DNA from: an uncultured Alcaligenaceae bacterium
GTDB lineage: Bacteria; Pseudomonadota; Gammaproteobacteria; Burkholderiales; Burkholderiaceae_B
DNA: 64,000 nt
NCBI GenBank assembly: GCA_937908115.1
Contig: CALEQZ010000004.1
Coordinates: 1-64,000 of the forward strand
Direction of reading: 5' to 3'
Below are positions 16,414 to 24,790 of the stretch, in pieces. Position 1 is the stretch's first letter. Each line of letters opens with the position of its first letter. The notes under the pieces are model-generated. The model was not told the origin of the DNA. It did not search any database and saw nothing but the letters and a program-made list of their open reading frames with translations. The translations under genes and the position numbers were made by a program.

Positions 16414-18099
16414 TTAGGCCGACCACCCGTCTGCCGCCGAGAGGCGGTGGGCGAACGATAGCAGGCGGGCTTCGTCCAGTGGCCTGCCGATAATCTGGGC
16501 GCCGACTGGCATGCCGTTCCGGTCCTGGCCAACCGGCATCGTCAGCACCGGTACCCCCAGATAGCTGAAGGGGCGGGTCAAGCGGGTTAGGGCCGCAACA
16601 ATGTCGAATACGCTGCCTTGCTTTTCCATATCCGCCTCGGCGCGCAGCGGCACCGGGATGGGGACGGTTGGACACACCAGGATGTCGGCCTGGCTCAAGG
16701 GGCCGGCCAGGAATGCCTGTAGCAGGTTTGCGCGTACCACCAGCGCTTCCAGATAGCGCACAGCGGGCACGTGCAACCCCGGTTCAGTGCGCGAATAGAC
16801 GGCTTGGGAGTAGGCCTGGGGGTTTGCGCGCATCCATTGGCCGTGCAGCGTTGCGGCTTCGACCTTGGAGATGACGTCGCCCAAGGCATAGCAGGCCGAC
16901 AGCTCCGTGAAGTCGACCGCACGCACCGTGCCGTGGCAGGCCTCTACCCGTGCCAGAAAAGCCTCGAAGACGGCCGCGATTTCCGGGTCGCAGGCGTCGG
17001 CGCCGGCAAGATTCAGCGTGGCAACCCGGCTGCCGTCTGCGGCCGACTTCAACAACGCCGGATAATCTGGCACTGGCACGTCCAGCGATGACGGATCCTC
17101 GGGGTCGTGGCCGGCTACCGCATGCAGCAGCAGTGCGCAATCTTCGGCGGTACGTGCCAGCGGGCCAGGGCAATCCAGCGAGAAGGCACGGGGAAAACAC
17201 CCTCGGCGGGAAATGCGCCCATAGGTTGGCTTCAGTCCGAATAATCCGTTGACCGACGCGGGCAAGCGGATGGAGCCGCCCGTGTCGCTGCCCAGCGAGC
17301 CGAATATGGCACCTGCAGCCACCGCCGCGCCGGACCCGCTAGAGGATCCACCGGATATTCGGGACGGATCCAGCGCATTGCAACAGTCGCCGAAGATGGG
17401 GTTTTGCCCGGTGGGGCCGGCGACCATCTCGTTCATATTGAGGGTGCCCAGCGTCACCGCGCCTGCATCATCGAGCATTTCTATGACGCGCGCATCTCGT
17501 TCGGCCAGCGCCACGGGACGGGCGCGCGAGCCGACGGTCGCGGCATGCCCGGCGATCTCGAAGCAATCCTTGTGCGCCAGCGGGATGCCGTGCAACGGAC
17601 CTCGGCAACGGCCGTCAGCGCGCTCGCGGTCCATTTGCCTGGCGCGTTCAAGCGCTTTATCGGCCCAAATGTCGATAAAGGCATTTAGCGTGGGCTGCGT
17701 TTGGGTGGCGCGCGCAAGCGCCTGTTCGGTCAGCTGCTCGGATGTGACCTGTCCTGCCTGCATGCTGCGGGCAGCTTCGGCTAAGCTGGGCATGGCGCCG
17801 ACCGGCCGGGTCGTTGTTTGCGGCCGCTTGCTAGCCCTGTCGGGTGCTGCCCCGCAGGGATGGGCGGCGCGCGCCAGCTCCAGCAGAAAATCGCCGGGAT
17901 GGGCGAACGGGCTGATGCCTACTTCGGCAACTGCCCGCACGGCGGTGTTTAGCCGCTCAACCTCGGCAGCCACCATGCGAGCCGGTGTGCGCGCCGCAAT
18001 GCCGTGCAGGTGGCTACTGGTGCGGGCCAGATAGCGCTCGATTTCTTGCACGACGGCGTGCCGGTCTTTTTCGGCTTCGTTGTTGGATGGCTCGTACAT
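16414..18099 (-). CDS. amidase-signature hydrolase with N-terminal extension
   Basis: At 561 residues this is about 100 longer than a typical amidase of this family. The core from about residue 103 has K177 (LAHKDCFE), GGSSSGS (250-256) and nucleophile S276 (SDTGGSIRLPA). The first 100 residues form a separate predicted helical segment (EVERLNTAVRAVAEVGISPF) rather than part of the amidase core; it may be a fused GatC- or AtzG-like partner domain, but I cannot prove that. The start at 18099 is 28 bases after the upstream Bug stop. It is probably co-transcribed with Bug and the downstream cysteine hydrolase. Confidence 0.85.
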   Translation of the reverse strand: MYEPSNNEAEKDRHAVVQEIERYLARTSSHLHGIAARTPARMVAAEVERLNTAVRAVAEVGISPFAHPGDFLLELARAAHPCGAAPDRASKRPQTTTRPVGAMPSLAEAARSMQAGQVTSEQLTEQALARATQTQPTLNAFIDIWADKALERARQMDRERADGRCRGPLHGIPLAHKDCFEIAGHAATVGSRARPVALAERDARVIEMLDDAGAVTLGTLNMNEMVAGPTGQNPIFGDCCNALDPSRISGGSSSGSGAAVAAGAIFGSLGSDTGGSIRLPASVNGLFGLKPTYGRISRRGCFPRAFSLDCPGPLARTAEDCALLLHAVAGHDPEDPSSLDVPVPDYPALLKSAADGSRVATLNLAGADACDPEIAAVFEAFLARVEACHGTVRAVDFTELSACYALGDVISKVEAATLHGQWMRANPQAYSQAVYSRTEPGLHVPAVRYLEALVVRANLLQAFLAGPLSQADILVCPTVPIPVPLRAEADMEKQGSVFDIVAALTRLTRPFSYLGVPVLTMPVGQDRNGMPVGAQIIGRPLDEARLLSFAHRLSAADGWSA

Positions 18100-18127
18100 G
18101 TACTATTCCCCGCTGGCAGCTGCGGCG

Positions 18128-19120
18128 TCATTTGGCCCGGATGCCGGCGCGTTCGGCCGTTTCCGTCCACTGGTCAACGTCCGATGCCAGCAGCGCTTGC
18201 AGTTCCTGCGCAGTCGATGGCGTGGGCCGTGCGCCAACGGACCGCAAGAAGCTGGCGAAATCGTCCGTGGAGATAGCGTTGTGGATCGCCTGGTTCAGGG
18301 CATCGCGCGAAGTCGCGTCCACGCCTTTCGGGCCGAAAACGCCCCACCAGACCTGGACGACGTAATCCAGCCCAGTTGCCTCCTTGACCGTGGGAACGTC
18401 GGGGAAGTCTGGCTCACGTTGGTTGCCGGTGAATGCAAGCTTGGGCAGCTCGTCGGCCGCCGTGCCGCGAATCGACGCCATGGTGGTGATAATCATGTCC
18501 AGCCGGCCAGCGACCAAGTCGAGCTGCGCTGGCGCGATACCCTGGTACCCGACAGCCTGCATTTTGATATCGGCCTTGTTGGCGAACAATTCTGTCGCCA
18601 TTTGCGAACTATCGCCCAGGCCGGCGCTACCGAAGTTGATCTTGCCGGGGTTCTTGCGGGCGTAATTGATTAACTCATTTATGTCTTTGGCAGGGAAGTC
18701 TTTTCGGGTGAGCACGACGAACGGTGCGCTGGCCACCAGTGATACGGCATCAAAAGCGGTCTTGACGTCGTAGGGCGTTTTTTGGACGGCCGCCGAAGTG
18801 GCGAGCGAGCTCGATATGAACAAGAACGTGTAGCCATCAGCCTTGGCGCCGGCCACGTAGTTGGCGCCTACCACGCCGCCGGCGCCGGCGCGATTCTCCA
18901 CAATGAACGACTGACCTGTTTGCTGGTTCAGGATGTCGGCCAACTTGCGTGCGATCAGGTCATTGCTGCCACCCGGCGCGAAGGGTACGACCAGTCGAAC
19001 CGGTCGTTGCGGCCACTGCGCGGCTGCTGCGTCGCCTGACGGCATGACGGTCATTGCCGCCACAAGCGTGGCCATCACGGGCAAACCTGCCAATATTCTT
19101 AGGGTCTTTCGCTTCGACAT
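18128..19120 (-). CDS. Bug/TctC-family periplasmic solute receptor
   Basis: This 330-residue receptor has a signal peptide (ending near SGDAAAAQ) and the family segments WPQRPVRLVVPFAPGG, FIVENRAGAGG and GAKADGYTFLF. AAGGAG lies 9 bases before the ATG. It sits between the CoA-transferase and the amidase on the same strand and presumably supplies the island's substrate. There is no TctAB transporter nearby. Confidence 0.92.
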   Translation of the reverse strand: MSKRKTLRILAGLPVMATLVAAMTVMPSGDAAAAQWPQRPVRLVVPFAPGGSNDLIARKLADILNQQTGQSFIVENRAGAGGVVGANYVAGAKADGYTFLFISSSLATSAAVQKTPYDVKTAFDAVSLVASAPFVVLTRKDFPAKDINELINYARKNPGKINFGSAGLGDSSQMATELFANKADIKMQAVGYQGIAPAQLDLVAGRLDMIITTMASIRGTAADELPKLAFTGNQREPDFPDVPTVKEATGLDYVVQVWWGVFGPKGVDATSRDALNQAIHNAISTDDFASFLRSVGARPTPSTAQELQALLASDVDQWTETAERAGIRAK

Positions 19121-19206
19121 GACTTCGCTCCTTCTGGGACAGGGGTAAGAACGGGATGTCCTGTGCGGCCGACGCTCATGATCCGCTCCGGGGCGGCGAT
19201 GGTGCT

Positions 19207-20397
19207 TCAGGCCGTAATGACGGCCTTCTGTTCGACCGCCCGCCGGATGTCTTCGTCCGAGAAGCCAAGCTCTTGCATGATCTGGCCCGTGTGTTCGCCC
19301 AGCGCAGGCGCGCTGCGTAGTTTGGGTCGATCTGCAGCAGCGCTGAAGAAAATGGGTGGGGCGACCGTCCGGTACCGGCCGACGGCTGGGTGATGATGCT
19401 CACCAATTAGCCCTTGCTGCAGGACTTGTTCGTCGTCGAAGATGTCTTCGGGATTGCGTACGACCGAGCAGGGAACCTGTTCCCCGAAATGTGCCTCCCA
19501 TTCAGCAGCCGTCTTGGCCTGAAGCGCTTGCCGCAGCAACGGCACCAGCTCGCCGGCACGCTCGGCCCGCTTGCGGACCGTGTCATAGCGCGGGTCTTGC
19601 GCCAGTTCGGGCAAGCCCACCAGCTGGCACAGTGATTGCCAAAAATGCGGCGTGTTGGCTGAAAGGTACAGATGCCCCGACGCTGTGGGATGGATGCCGG
19701 TGACGCCGCCCGAGCGCATATCACGGTTGATCGAGCGCGGCTCGTTGTCGGCCATGACAAGCCTTGCCGCCTGCATCGCCAATGCACTGGCCAGCAGCGA
19801 TACGCAGACGTGTTGTCCTTCGCCGGTCCGCTCGCGGTGCAGCAGCGCGGCCGTGACTCCGTTGGCAACCAAGGCTGCCCCGTAGTAATCAACGACCGAG
19901 CCGTAGACGATCTTCGGGTCGTGGGGGGTGCCTTGTGAGGCACAAATTCCGGTGCGGGCCTGCAAAACTTGGTCATAGCCGGCCCTGTTGGCCAGCGGGC
20001 CACTTTCGCCGTAGCCGGTCAGCGAGCAATAGACCAGCCGCGGGTTACGCGCGCGTAGCGTGGCATAGTCGATGCGCAGGCGGGGAGGGACGGATGGACG
20101 AAAGTTATGGACCAGTACGTCGGCCTTTTCTACAAGGCGCATGAGCACTTCATAACCCGCCTCTGTCTTGAGGTCTATGCACATGCCGTACTTGCCGCGG
20201 TTCACGCCCAGGAACGCACGGCTTTCGCCAGGAAGGGTCGACGGATACTTGCGCAGGTTATCGCCTTCGGGCGGTTCGATCTTGATGACCTCGGCACCCA
20301 TATCGGCCAGCAGATTGCAGCCGTAGGGTCCGGCAATATAGGCGCTGAGGTCCAGGATCTTGATGCCGGACAGCGGGTAGTTACTATTGGTGCTCAT
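19207..20397 (-). CDS. family III CoA-transferase (CaiB/BaiF)
   Basis: The 396-residue enzyme belongs to the formyl-CoA/carnitine CoA-transferase family, which moves CoA between carboxylic acids. The conserved catalytic aspartate is D170 (YGSVVDYYGA), matching D169 of formyl-CoA transferase. The opening GIKILDLSAYIAGPYGCNLL and ADMGAEVIKIEPPEGD are signatures. ATG 20397 (MSTNSNYPL) is preferred to one 5 codons upstream. With the CitE-like lyase just upstream it suggests activation of an acid to its CoA ester followed by C-C cleavage. Confidence 0.9.
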   Translation of the reverse strand: MSTNSNYPLSGIKILDLSAYIAGPYGCNLLADMGAEVIKIEPPEGDNLRKYPSTLPGESRAFLGVNRGKYGMCIDLKTEAGYEVLMRLVEKADVLVHNFRPSVPPRLRIDYATLRARNPRLVYCSLTGYGESGPLANRAGYDQVLQARTGICASQGTPHDPKIVYGSVVDYYGAALVANGVTAALLHRERTGEGQHVCVSLLASALAMQAARLVMADNEPRSINRDMRSGGVTGIHPTASGHLYLSANTPHFWQSLCQLVGLPELAQDPRYDTVRKRAERAGELVPLLRQALQAKTAAEWEAHFGEQVPCSVVRNPEDIFDDEQVLQQGLIGEHHHPAVGRYRTVAPPIFFSAAADRPKLRSAPALGEHTGQIMQELGFSDEDIRRAVEQKAVITA

Positions 20398-20435
20398 TCG
20401 TTGGTCAATCAAGGGTTCAACTTGGACGCCGCCTG

Positions 20436-21326
20436 TTAGTGCGACTGCGCGCCGGCGGTGGCATGCGCCCGGGCTAGGATGGCGCGCGCCCGTGCAATGA
20501 AGGGCGCATCGATCATCTTGCCTTCGAGCATGTATGCACCATTGCCCTCGTTTTGCTCAGCCGAGCGGACGACTTTTTCCGCCCAGCGAAGCTCTCGTTC
20601 GGTTGGGCTAAAGACTTCGTTGGCGATGGCCACCTGGCTGGGATGGATGCAGGTCTTGCCTAGGTAGCCGGCCCGGCGCGCTCGCCAGGCTTCGGCGCGA
20701 TAGCCTTCGGCGTTGGCCACATCGGTGTACGCCGTGTCATAGGCGATCTTGCCTGCCGCGCCCGCGGCCAGGCGCATGGCCAGCATGACCGCCTGTACGT
20801 TGGTGGCGTCGTCGCGCGCAATGGCAAGCGGTTCGAACAGGTCGCCCAGGCCGAGCTGCAATCCCCATATCTTTTCGTGGGCGCTGGCAATTGCCGAAGC
20901 GTTCAGCAACGCGCTGGCCGTCTCGATGTTGGCAAGCACCCGGATGCTTGGCGCAGTGCCTGCGCCTTGTCCAATGCGCACTTCGGCCGCTTGCAGCAGC
21001 GCAACAAAGCACAGTACATCCCGCGGGGTGTCCGTCTTCGGTATGTTGATGATGTCTACGCCCGGCGCACACGCCACCGTGAGGTCTTTTTCGGTGTGGC
21101 CAGTATCGAGTGCGTTGACCCTGACGATGATCTGTTTGCCGGTTTCCTGTCGGATCGAGTGGAAAACATCGGACGCCAGCAGCCGTGCCAGATGGTCACG
21201 TGCTTCGTCTTTACGGTTTTCCAGCACGGCGTCTTCAAGGTCGAAACACACTGCATCGGCTTGGCTGCGCAGCGCCTTTTCGAACAATTCTGGCCGCGAG
21301 GCGGGAACAAATAGCTTGCTTCGCAT
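20436..21326 (-). CDS. HpcH/HpaI-CitE family C-C lyase
   Basis: This 296-residue TIM-barrel protein is related to the citrate lyase beta subunit and to malyl-, citramalyl- and beta-methylmalyl-CoA lyases. It has the opening SKLFVPASRPELFEKAL, the acidic VCFDLEDAVL (D29, E31, D32), RVNALDT, IPKTDTP, the metal-binding glutamate in ANIETASA and the aspartate in GLGDLFEPL. No citrate lyase alpha or acyl-carrier gene is nearby, so a free-standing acyl-CoA lyase is likely. It is first in the minus-strand run and divergent from a LysR gene. Confidence 0.88.
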   Translation of the reverse strand: MRSKLFVPASRPELFEKALRSQADAVCFDLEDAVLENRKDEARDHLARLLASDVFHSIRQETGKQIIVRVNALDTGHTEKDLTVACAPGVDIINIPKTDTPRDVLCFVALLQAAEVRIGQGAGTAPSIRVLANIETASALLNASAIASAHEKIWGLQLGLGDLFEPLAIARDDATNVQAVMLAMRLAAGAAGKIAYDTAYTDVANAEGYRAEAWRARRAGYLGKTCIHPSQVAIANEVFSPTERELRWAEKVVRSAEQNEGNGAYMLEGKMIDAPFIARARAILARAHATAGAQSH

Positions 21327-21403
21327 CGATCGTCTCTGAGTAATTTTCGGCCGATGATACAAATCAGGCTATCGGGCGAGGGCCGGCCATGGTATCTTCA
21401 AAC

Positions 21404-21418
21404 GATAGGATTCCTATC
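21404..21418. promoter_or_regulatory. 15-bp perfect inverted repeat, LysR operator candidate
   Basis: GATAGGA-T-TCCTATC lies only 2 bases before the ATG of the LysR gene at 21421 and within the promoter shared with the divergent CitE-like gene. Binding there would give autorepression. The CCTATC/GATAGG element recurs in shorter form upstream of the LysR gene at 9755. Confidence 0.6.
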
Positions 21419-21420
21419 TT

Positions 21421-22314
21421 ATGAACACGAAGCTGCTAGCGACCCTGATCGCGGTGCACCGATATGGCTCGATGGCGGAAGCGGCCAGACGCCTCGGCGT
21501 GACCCATGGCGCCGTCGCACAGCAGATACGCGCGCTGGAGCAGGCGCTGAATACCGATTTGGTGCGTCGCGCGGGGAAGGTGGTGCACTTGACTGAGGCT
21601 GCTCACCGCATCCTCGCCCATGCGCAGAAGATCCTCGACGACGTCGACTTATTGGGCGCGTTGGCCAACACCGACGAGCCCAGGGGCGAGCTGCGGCTTG
21701 GCGCGGGTAATACGGTACTGACCGGAAAAGTTCCCGACATTCTGATGCAACTTAGCGTCCTTTACCCAGAAATCCGCGTCTGCGTCATGCCGGGTTTTTC
21801 ATCCGATTTTCACGCCATGGTTGAGCACGGCAAACTCGATGCGGCCATCGCGCTCGAGCCTTCCTTTACGCCGTCGAAACACATCGGCTGGCACCAACTC
21901 AGCGAAGAGCCCTTCGTCATGCTTGCGCCCCAAAAGTTCGAGGGCGCGGACCCTCATCGGCTGCTCGAGAGCGAGCCGTTCATCCGCTATCACCGTGACA
22001 GCTGGGCTGGCCAGCAGATTGAAGCCTATCTTCACCGAAACGGCATTCATCCGCGTGAACGCTTCGAGTTGGCTTCCACCGAAGCGATCTCGCGCCTGGT
22101 TGATAAGGGCCTGGGTATCGCGATCGTGCCCAGCGCCTGGGATCAATGGCGCGCCGACCTGAATGTCATTGCCTTGCCGTTGAAGACACCGTGCAAACCG
22201 CGCCGCTTCGGTCTGATCTGGGCGCGTTCTTCGCCAAAATTGCGATTGATCCAGGCTTTCTTGGAAGCGGCCCAGATCGCCTATGGCAAGCGCAGCGCGC
22301 GAACGAAACGATAG
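21421..22314 (+). CDS. LysR-family transcriptional regulator
   Basis: The 297-residue LysR protein has the N-terminal helix-turn-helix (HRYGSMAEAARRLGVTHGAV, AQQIRALEQAL) and a GcvA-like effector domain. It is divergent from the CitE/CoA-transferase/Bug/amidase run and directly upstream of the AtuA pair, so it is placed to control both arms of the island. The GATAGG palindrome abuts its start. Confidence 0.88.
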   Translation: MNTKLLATLIAVHRYGSMAEAARRLGVTHGAVAQQIRALEQALNTDLVRRAGKVVHLTEAAHRILAHAQKILDDVDLLGALANTDEPRGELRLGAGNTVLTGKVPDILMQLSVLYPEIRVCVMPGFSSDFHAMVEHGKLDAAIALEPSFTPSKHIGWHQLSEEPFVMLAPQKFEGADPHRLLESEPFIRYHRDSWAGQQIEAYLHRNGIHPRERFELASTEAISRLVDKGLGIAIVPSAWDQWRADLNVIALPLKTPCKPRRFGLIWARSSPKLRLIQAFLEAAQIAYGKRSARTKR

Positions 22315-22430
22315 GTGGGACGGCATAGAAAGATAGTATTTCTGCAAGTTCAAGTCCGGTTCGCTGTCCTGTGCAATGCTAGGATGCGGCGCGTCTAGGT
22401 CATTGCCGTTGGCTGCCGCCGCGTCTTGTC

Positions 22431-23840
22431 GTGAGCAACTCGTCCTCGCCTTCGTCGCCTGTCGAACCCATGCGGATGCTTGCCGCCACGGCATGCATTG
22501 GGTATGGCTTTACGGAGCTTGCGCTGCAACGGTCGTTGGACCAGGGCGTCGCATTCATCGGCGCTGACGCCGGTTCGATGGATCCGGGGCCGTATTACTT
22601 GGGGGCGGGCAAACCATATGCCTCGGAGCAGGCCATCGAGCGCGACCTGCGGCTGCTGCTCAGCGCTGCGCGCGAGCGCGGCATTCCGCTGATCATCGGG
22701 TCGGCGGGCGGCTGCGGAGGCAAGCCGCATGTGGCGTTGACGCGCGCGATCATCGAACGCATTGCCAGTGAAAAGTGCCTGCGGTTTCGGCTGGCGGTCA
22801 TCGATGCCGAGCCGCCGCGCGAACTGCTGCTGGAACGATTGCGGCAGGGCCGTATTCATGGCCTGTGGCCGCAACGCGCCCTTGATGCGCGGACGTTGCT
22901 CGAAAGCGAGCGTATCGTGGCAATGATGGGCGCCGAGCCCTTGCAAGAGGCCTTGCGTCGGGGCGCTGACGTCATTCTGGCCGGACGTTGTAGCGACAGC
23001 GCCATCTATGCCGCATTGCCGTTGATGCGCGGCTACGACGCCGGTCTTGCTTGGCATCTGGGCAAGACGATCGAGTGCGGCGCCACGATTGCAAGCCCGA
23101 AGACGGGCCAGGATTGCGTTATCGGAACGCTCGGCCCGGACTGGTTTACCGTTGAACCGGGGCATCCCGACAAGCGATGTACGCCCGAGAAGGTGGCGGC
23201 CCATGCGATGTACGAGAATCCCTCGCCATACGCCTTTATCGAACCCGCTGGCGAGGTCAATACGAAGGGCTGCCGCTACGAGGCGGTGGACGATAGGACC
23301 GTGCGGGTCACAGGCTCGACGTTCTGGCCTGCCTCGCGGTATACCGTCAAGATCGAAGGCGCCATGCTCGCTGGCTGGCGTGCCGTCATGTTCGCTGGCA
23401 TACGTGATCCGGTCCTCATATCTCGCATCGATGATTTCACGCAGCAGGTGCGCGAGCGGACCGCCCGGGAAGCCGCAGCGCTCGGTGTCGCTGCCGACGC
23501 GTATGTGTTAACGATAAGGCGATACGGCCTGGATGCGGTGTTGGGCGCTTGTGAACCCTTTGCCAACGAGTTGCCGCACGAGATCGGTTTGATGCTTGAT
23601 GTGGTCGCGGACACCCCGAAGCATGCGGAAGCGATCCTGGCCAAGGCCAGGTACATTGCCATGCACACAGAGTTCGAAGGGCGGCTGTGCACCGCGGGAA
23701 ACCTGGCCGTGCCGTTATCCCCTTCGGACATTCCGGTAGGGCCCTGTTACCGCTTCAGTGTCTGGCACGCGCTGGAGTTGGACGACCCGCTTGAAATCTT
23801 CCCGATCGAAATGATCGAGGTCGGCGTTACGGGGGCATGA
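22431..23840 (+). CDS. AtuA/DUF1446-family protein
   Basis: The 469-residue protein is of the AtuA family named for acyclic terpene (citronellol/geraniol) utilisation in Pseudomonas; its biochemical activity is not settled. Conserved glycine-rich stretches include GADAGSMDPGPYYLG and GSAGGCGGKPHV near the N-terminus, and GRCSDSAIYAALPL in the middle. The start is GTG 22431 or, less likely, ATG 22470. It overlaps the DUF4387 gene by 4 bases, a pairing seen widely. No terpene-specific carboxylases (AtuC/AtuF) are present, so a terpene role is not implied. Confidence 0.85.
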   Translation: MSNSSSPSSPVEPMRMLAATACIGYGFTELALQRSLDQGVAFIGADAGSMDPGPYYLGAGKPYASEQAIERDLRLLLSAARERGIPLIIGSAGGCGGKPHVALTRAIIERIASEKCLRFRLAVIDAEPPRELLLERLRQGRIHGLWPQRALDARTLLESERIVAMMGAEPLQEALRRGADVILAGRCSDSAIYAALPLMRGYDAGLAWHLGKTIECGATIASPKTGQDCVIGTLGPDWFTVEPGHPDKRCTPEKVAAHAMYENPSPYAFIEPAGEVNTKGCRYEAVDDRTVRVTGSTFWPASRYTVKIEGAMLAGWRAVMFAGIRDPVLISRIDDFTQQVRERTAREAAALGVAADAYVLTIRRYGLDAVLGACEPFANELPHEIGLMLDVVADTPKHAEAILAKARYIAMHTEFEGRLCTAGNLAVPLSPSDIPVGPCYRFSVWHALELDDPLEIFPIEMIEVGVTGA

Positions 23841-24160
23841 TGACCCGCTTGATGGATGTGGCGCGCGTACTGCGGTCCAAAAATGCCGGCGCGTTCGTCT
23901 TAACCATGGACATCGTGTTTGACGCCGAGTCGGCCTATCGCTGCGCGCTTGCCTGCACCGCGCTTGATCCTGCGCGCATTGCGGCGGCGTATGGGGTGTC
24001 GCCGGACGACGTGTCGGTGATTTCCTATCCGGTAGCGCGTAGCGTCAAAGTCACGCTGCCCAGGCGATGCGGATCGGGCGATGTGGGCGACGCCGATGTC
24101 TACGGCGCACAGCAGCACGTGCCTTTGATGCTGCTGGAGTTGGATGGTGCTGGCGCCTGA
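23837..24160 (+). CDS. DUF4387 family protein
   Basis: The 107-residue protein overlaps the AtuA stop by ATGA, so the two are translationally coupled. DUF4387 proteins occur almost only next to, or fused with, AtuA, and probably form a complex with it. The sequence opens with LMDVARVLRSKNAGAFVLTMDIVFD, the conserved family start. No catalytic residues are established. It ends the plus-strand arm of the catabolic island. Confidence 0.85.
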   Translation: MMTRLMDVARVLRSKNAGAFVLTMDIVFDAESAYRCALACTALDPARIAAAYGVSPDDVSVISYPVARSVKVTLPRRCGSGDVGDADVYGAQQHVPLMLLELDGAGA

Positions 24161-24244
24161 TCGGCCAGCCACTTTTGTGCGGAATGCGTAATTCCCCCGT
24201 CGGCGAGGGGCAAGTATGTGCCGGGCGACCTTTTGGGCTGCCTA

Positions 24245-24267
24245 AAGATTCATATAAAATGTATCTT
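24245..24267. promoter_or_regulatory. NsrR-type operator
   Basis: The 23-bp site has half-sites AAGATTCATAT and AAATGTATCTT around one base, closely matching the known enterobacterial NsrR consensus (two 11-bp halves like AAGATGCATTT and AAATGCATCTT). It overlaps a TATAAA -10-like element about 100 bases before the haemoglobin gene of an operon that itself ends in nsrR. Autoregulated nitric-oxide-responsive control is the clear reading. Confidence 0.8.
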
Positions 24268-24364
24268 TAACGGCGACACTCAGACCATGTTTGGAGCGCG
24301 CGGCCGCTGTAGGCCGTTTGCTCGGGCGATTGTTCGCTTTACTCCATCATGGCGCGCAATTGAG

Positions 24365-24790
24365 ATGACATCGAATCGTTCCACGTCCCTGTCCGCGCCA
24401 CTGTGCTCGGAAGAAGAGATCACGCAGCTCGTCCACGCCTTCTACGCCAGGGTACGCCAGGACGAGCAACTCGGGCCGATCTTCAACGCCCACGTCGACG
24501 ACTGGGACCATCACCTGGCCAAGCTCGTCGACTTCTGGTCGTCCATCTTGTTGCGCACCGGGCGCTACAGCGGCACGCCCATGCCCAAGCATGCGGCCCT
24601 GCCCGGCCTGAATGCGGACTTGTTCCACCGCTGGCTGGCGTTGTTTCGCCAGACAGCCAACGAGCAACCCAACCGGGCCATGGCCGAGCGCGCCTGCACC
24701 ATGGCCGAGCGCATCGCGCAAAGCCTGTGGATGGGCTATCAGATGGTCCGTTGTCCCGACACTATTGCATCGCCCCTGCCCTATGCCTGA
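24365..24790 (+). CDS. group 3 truncated haemoglobin
   Basis: The 141-residue globin is of the trHb3 (P) class known from Campylobacter Ctb. Landmarks are HAFYARVRQDEQLGPIFN, W-DHHLAKLVDFWSS, RTGRYSGTPMPKHAALPGL and FHRWLALF. Such globins bind O2 and NO and are induced by nitrosative stress. ATG 24365 is chosen; the frame is open upstream but unlike globins. Its stop overlaps the nnrS start by 8 bases. The NsrR-type operator upstream and the nsrR gene downstream tie it to NO defence. Confidence 0.88.
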   Translation: MTSNRSTSLSAPLCSEEEITQLVHAFYARVRQDEQLGPIFNAHVDDWDHHLAKLVDFWSSILLRTGRYSGTPMPKHAALPGLNADLFHRWLALFRQTANEQPNRAMAERACTMAERIAQSLWMGYQMVRCPDTIASPLPYA

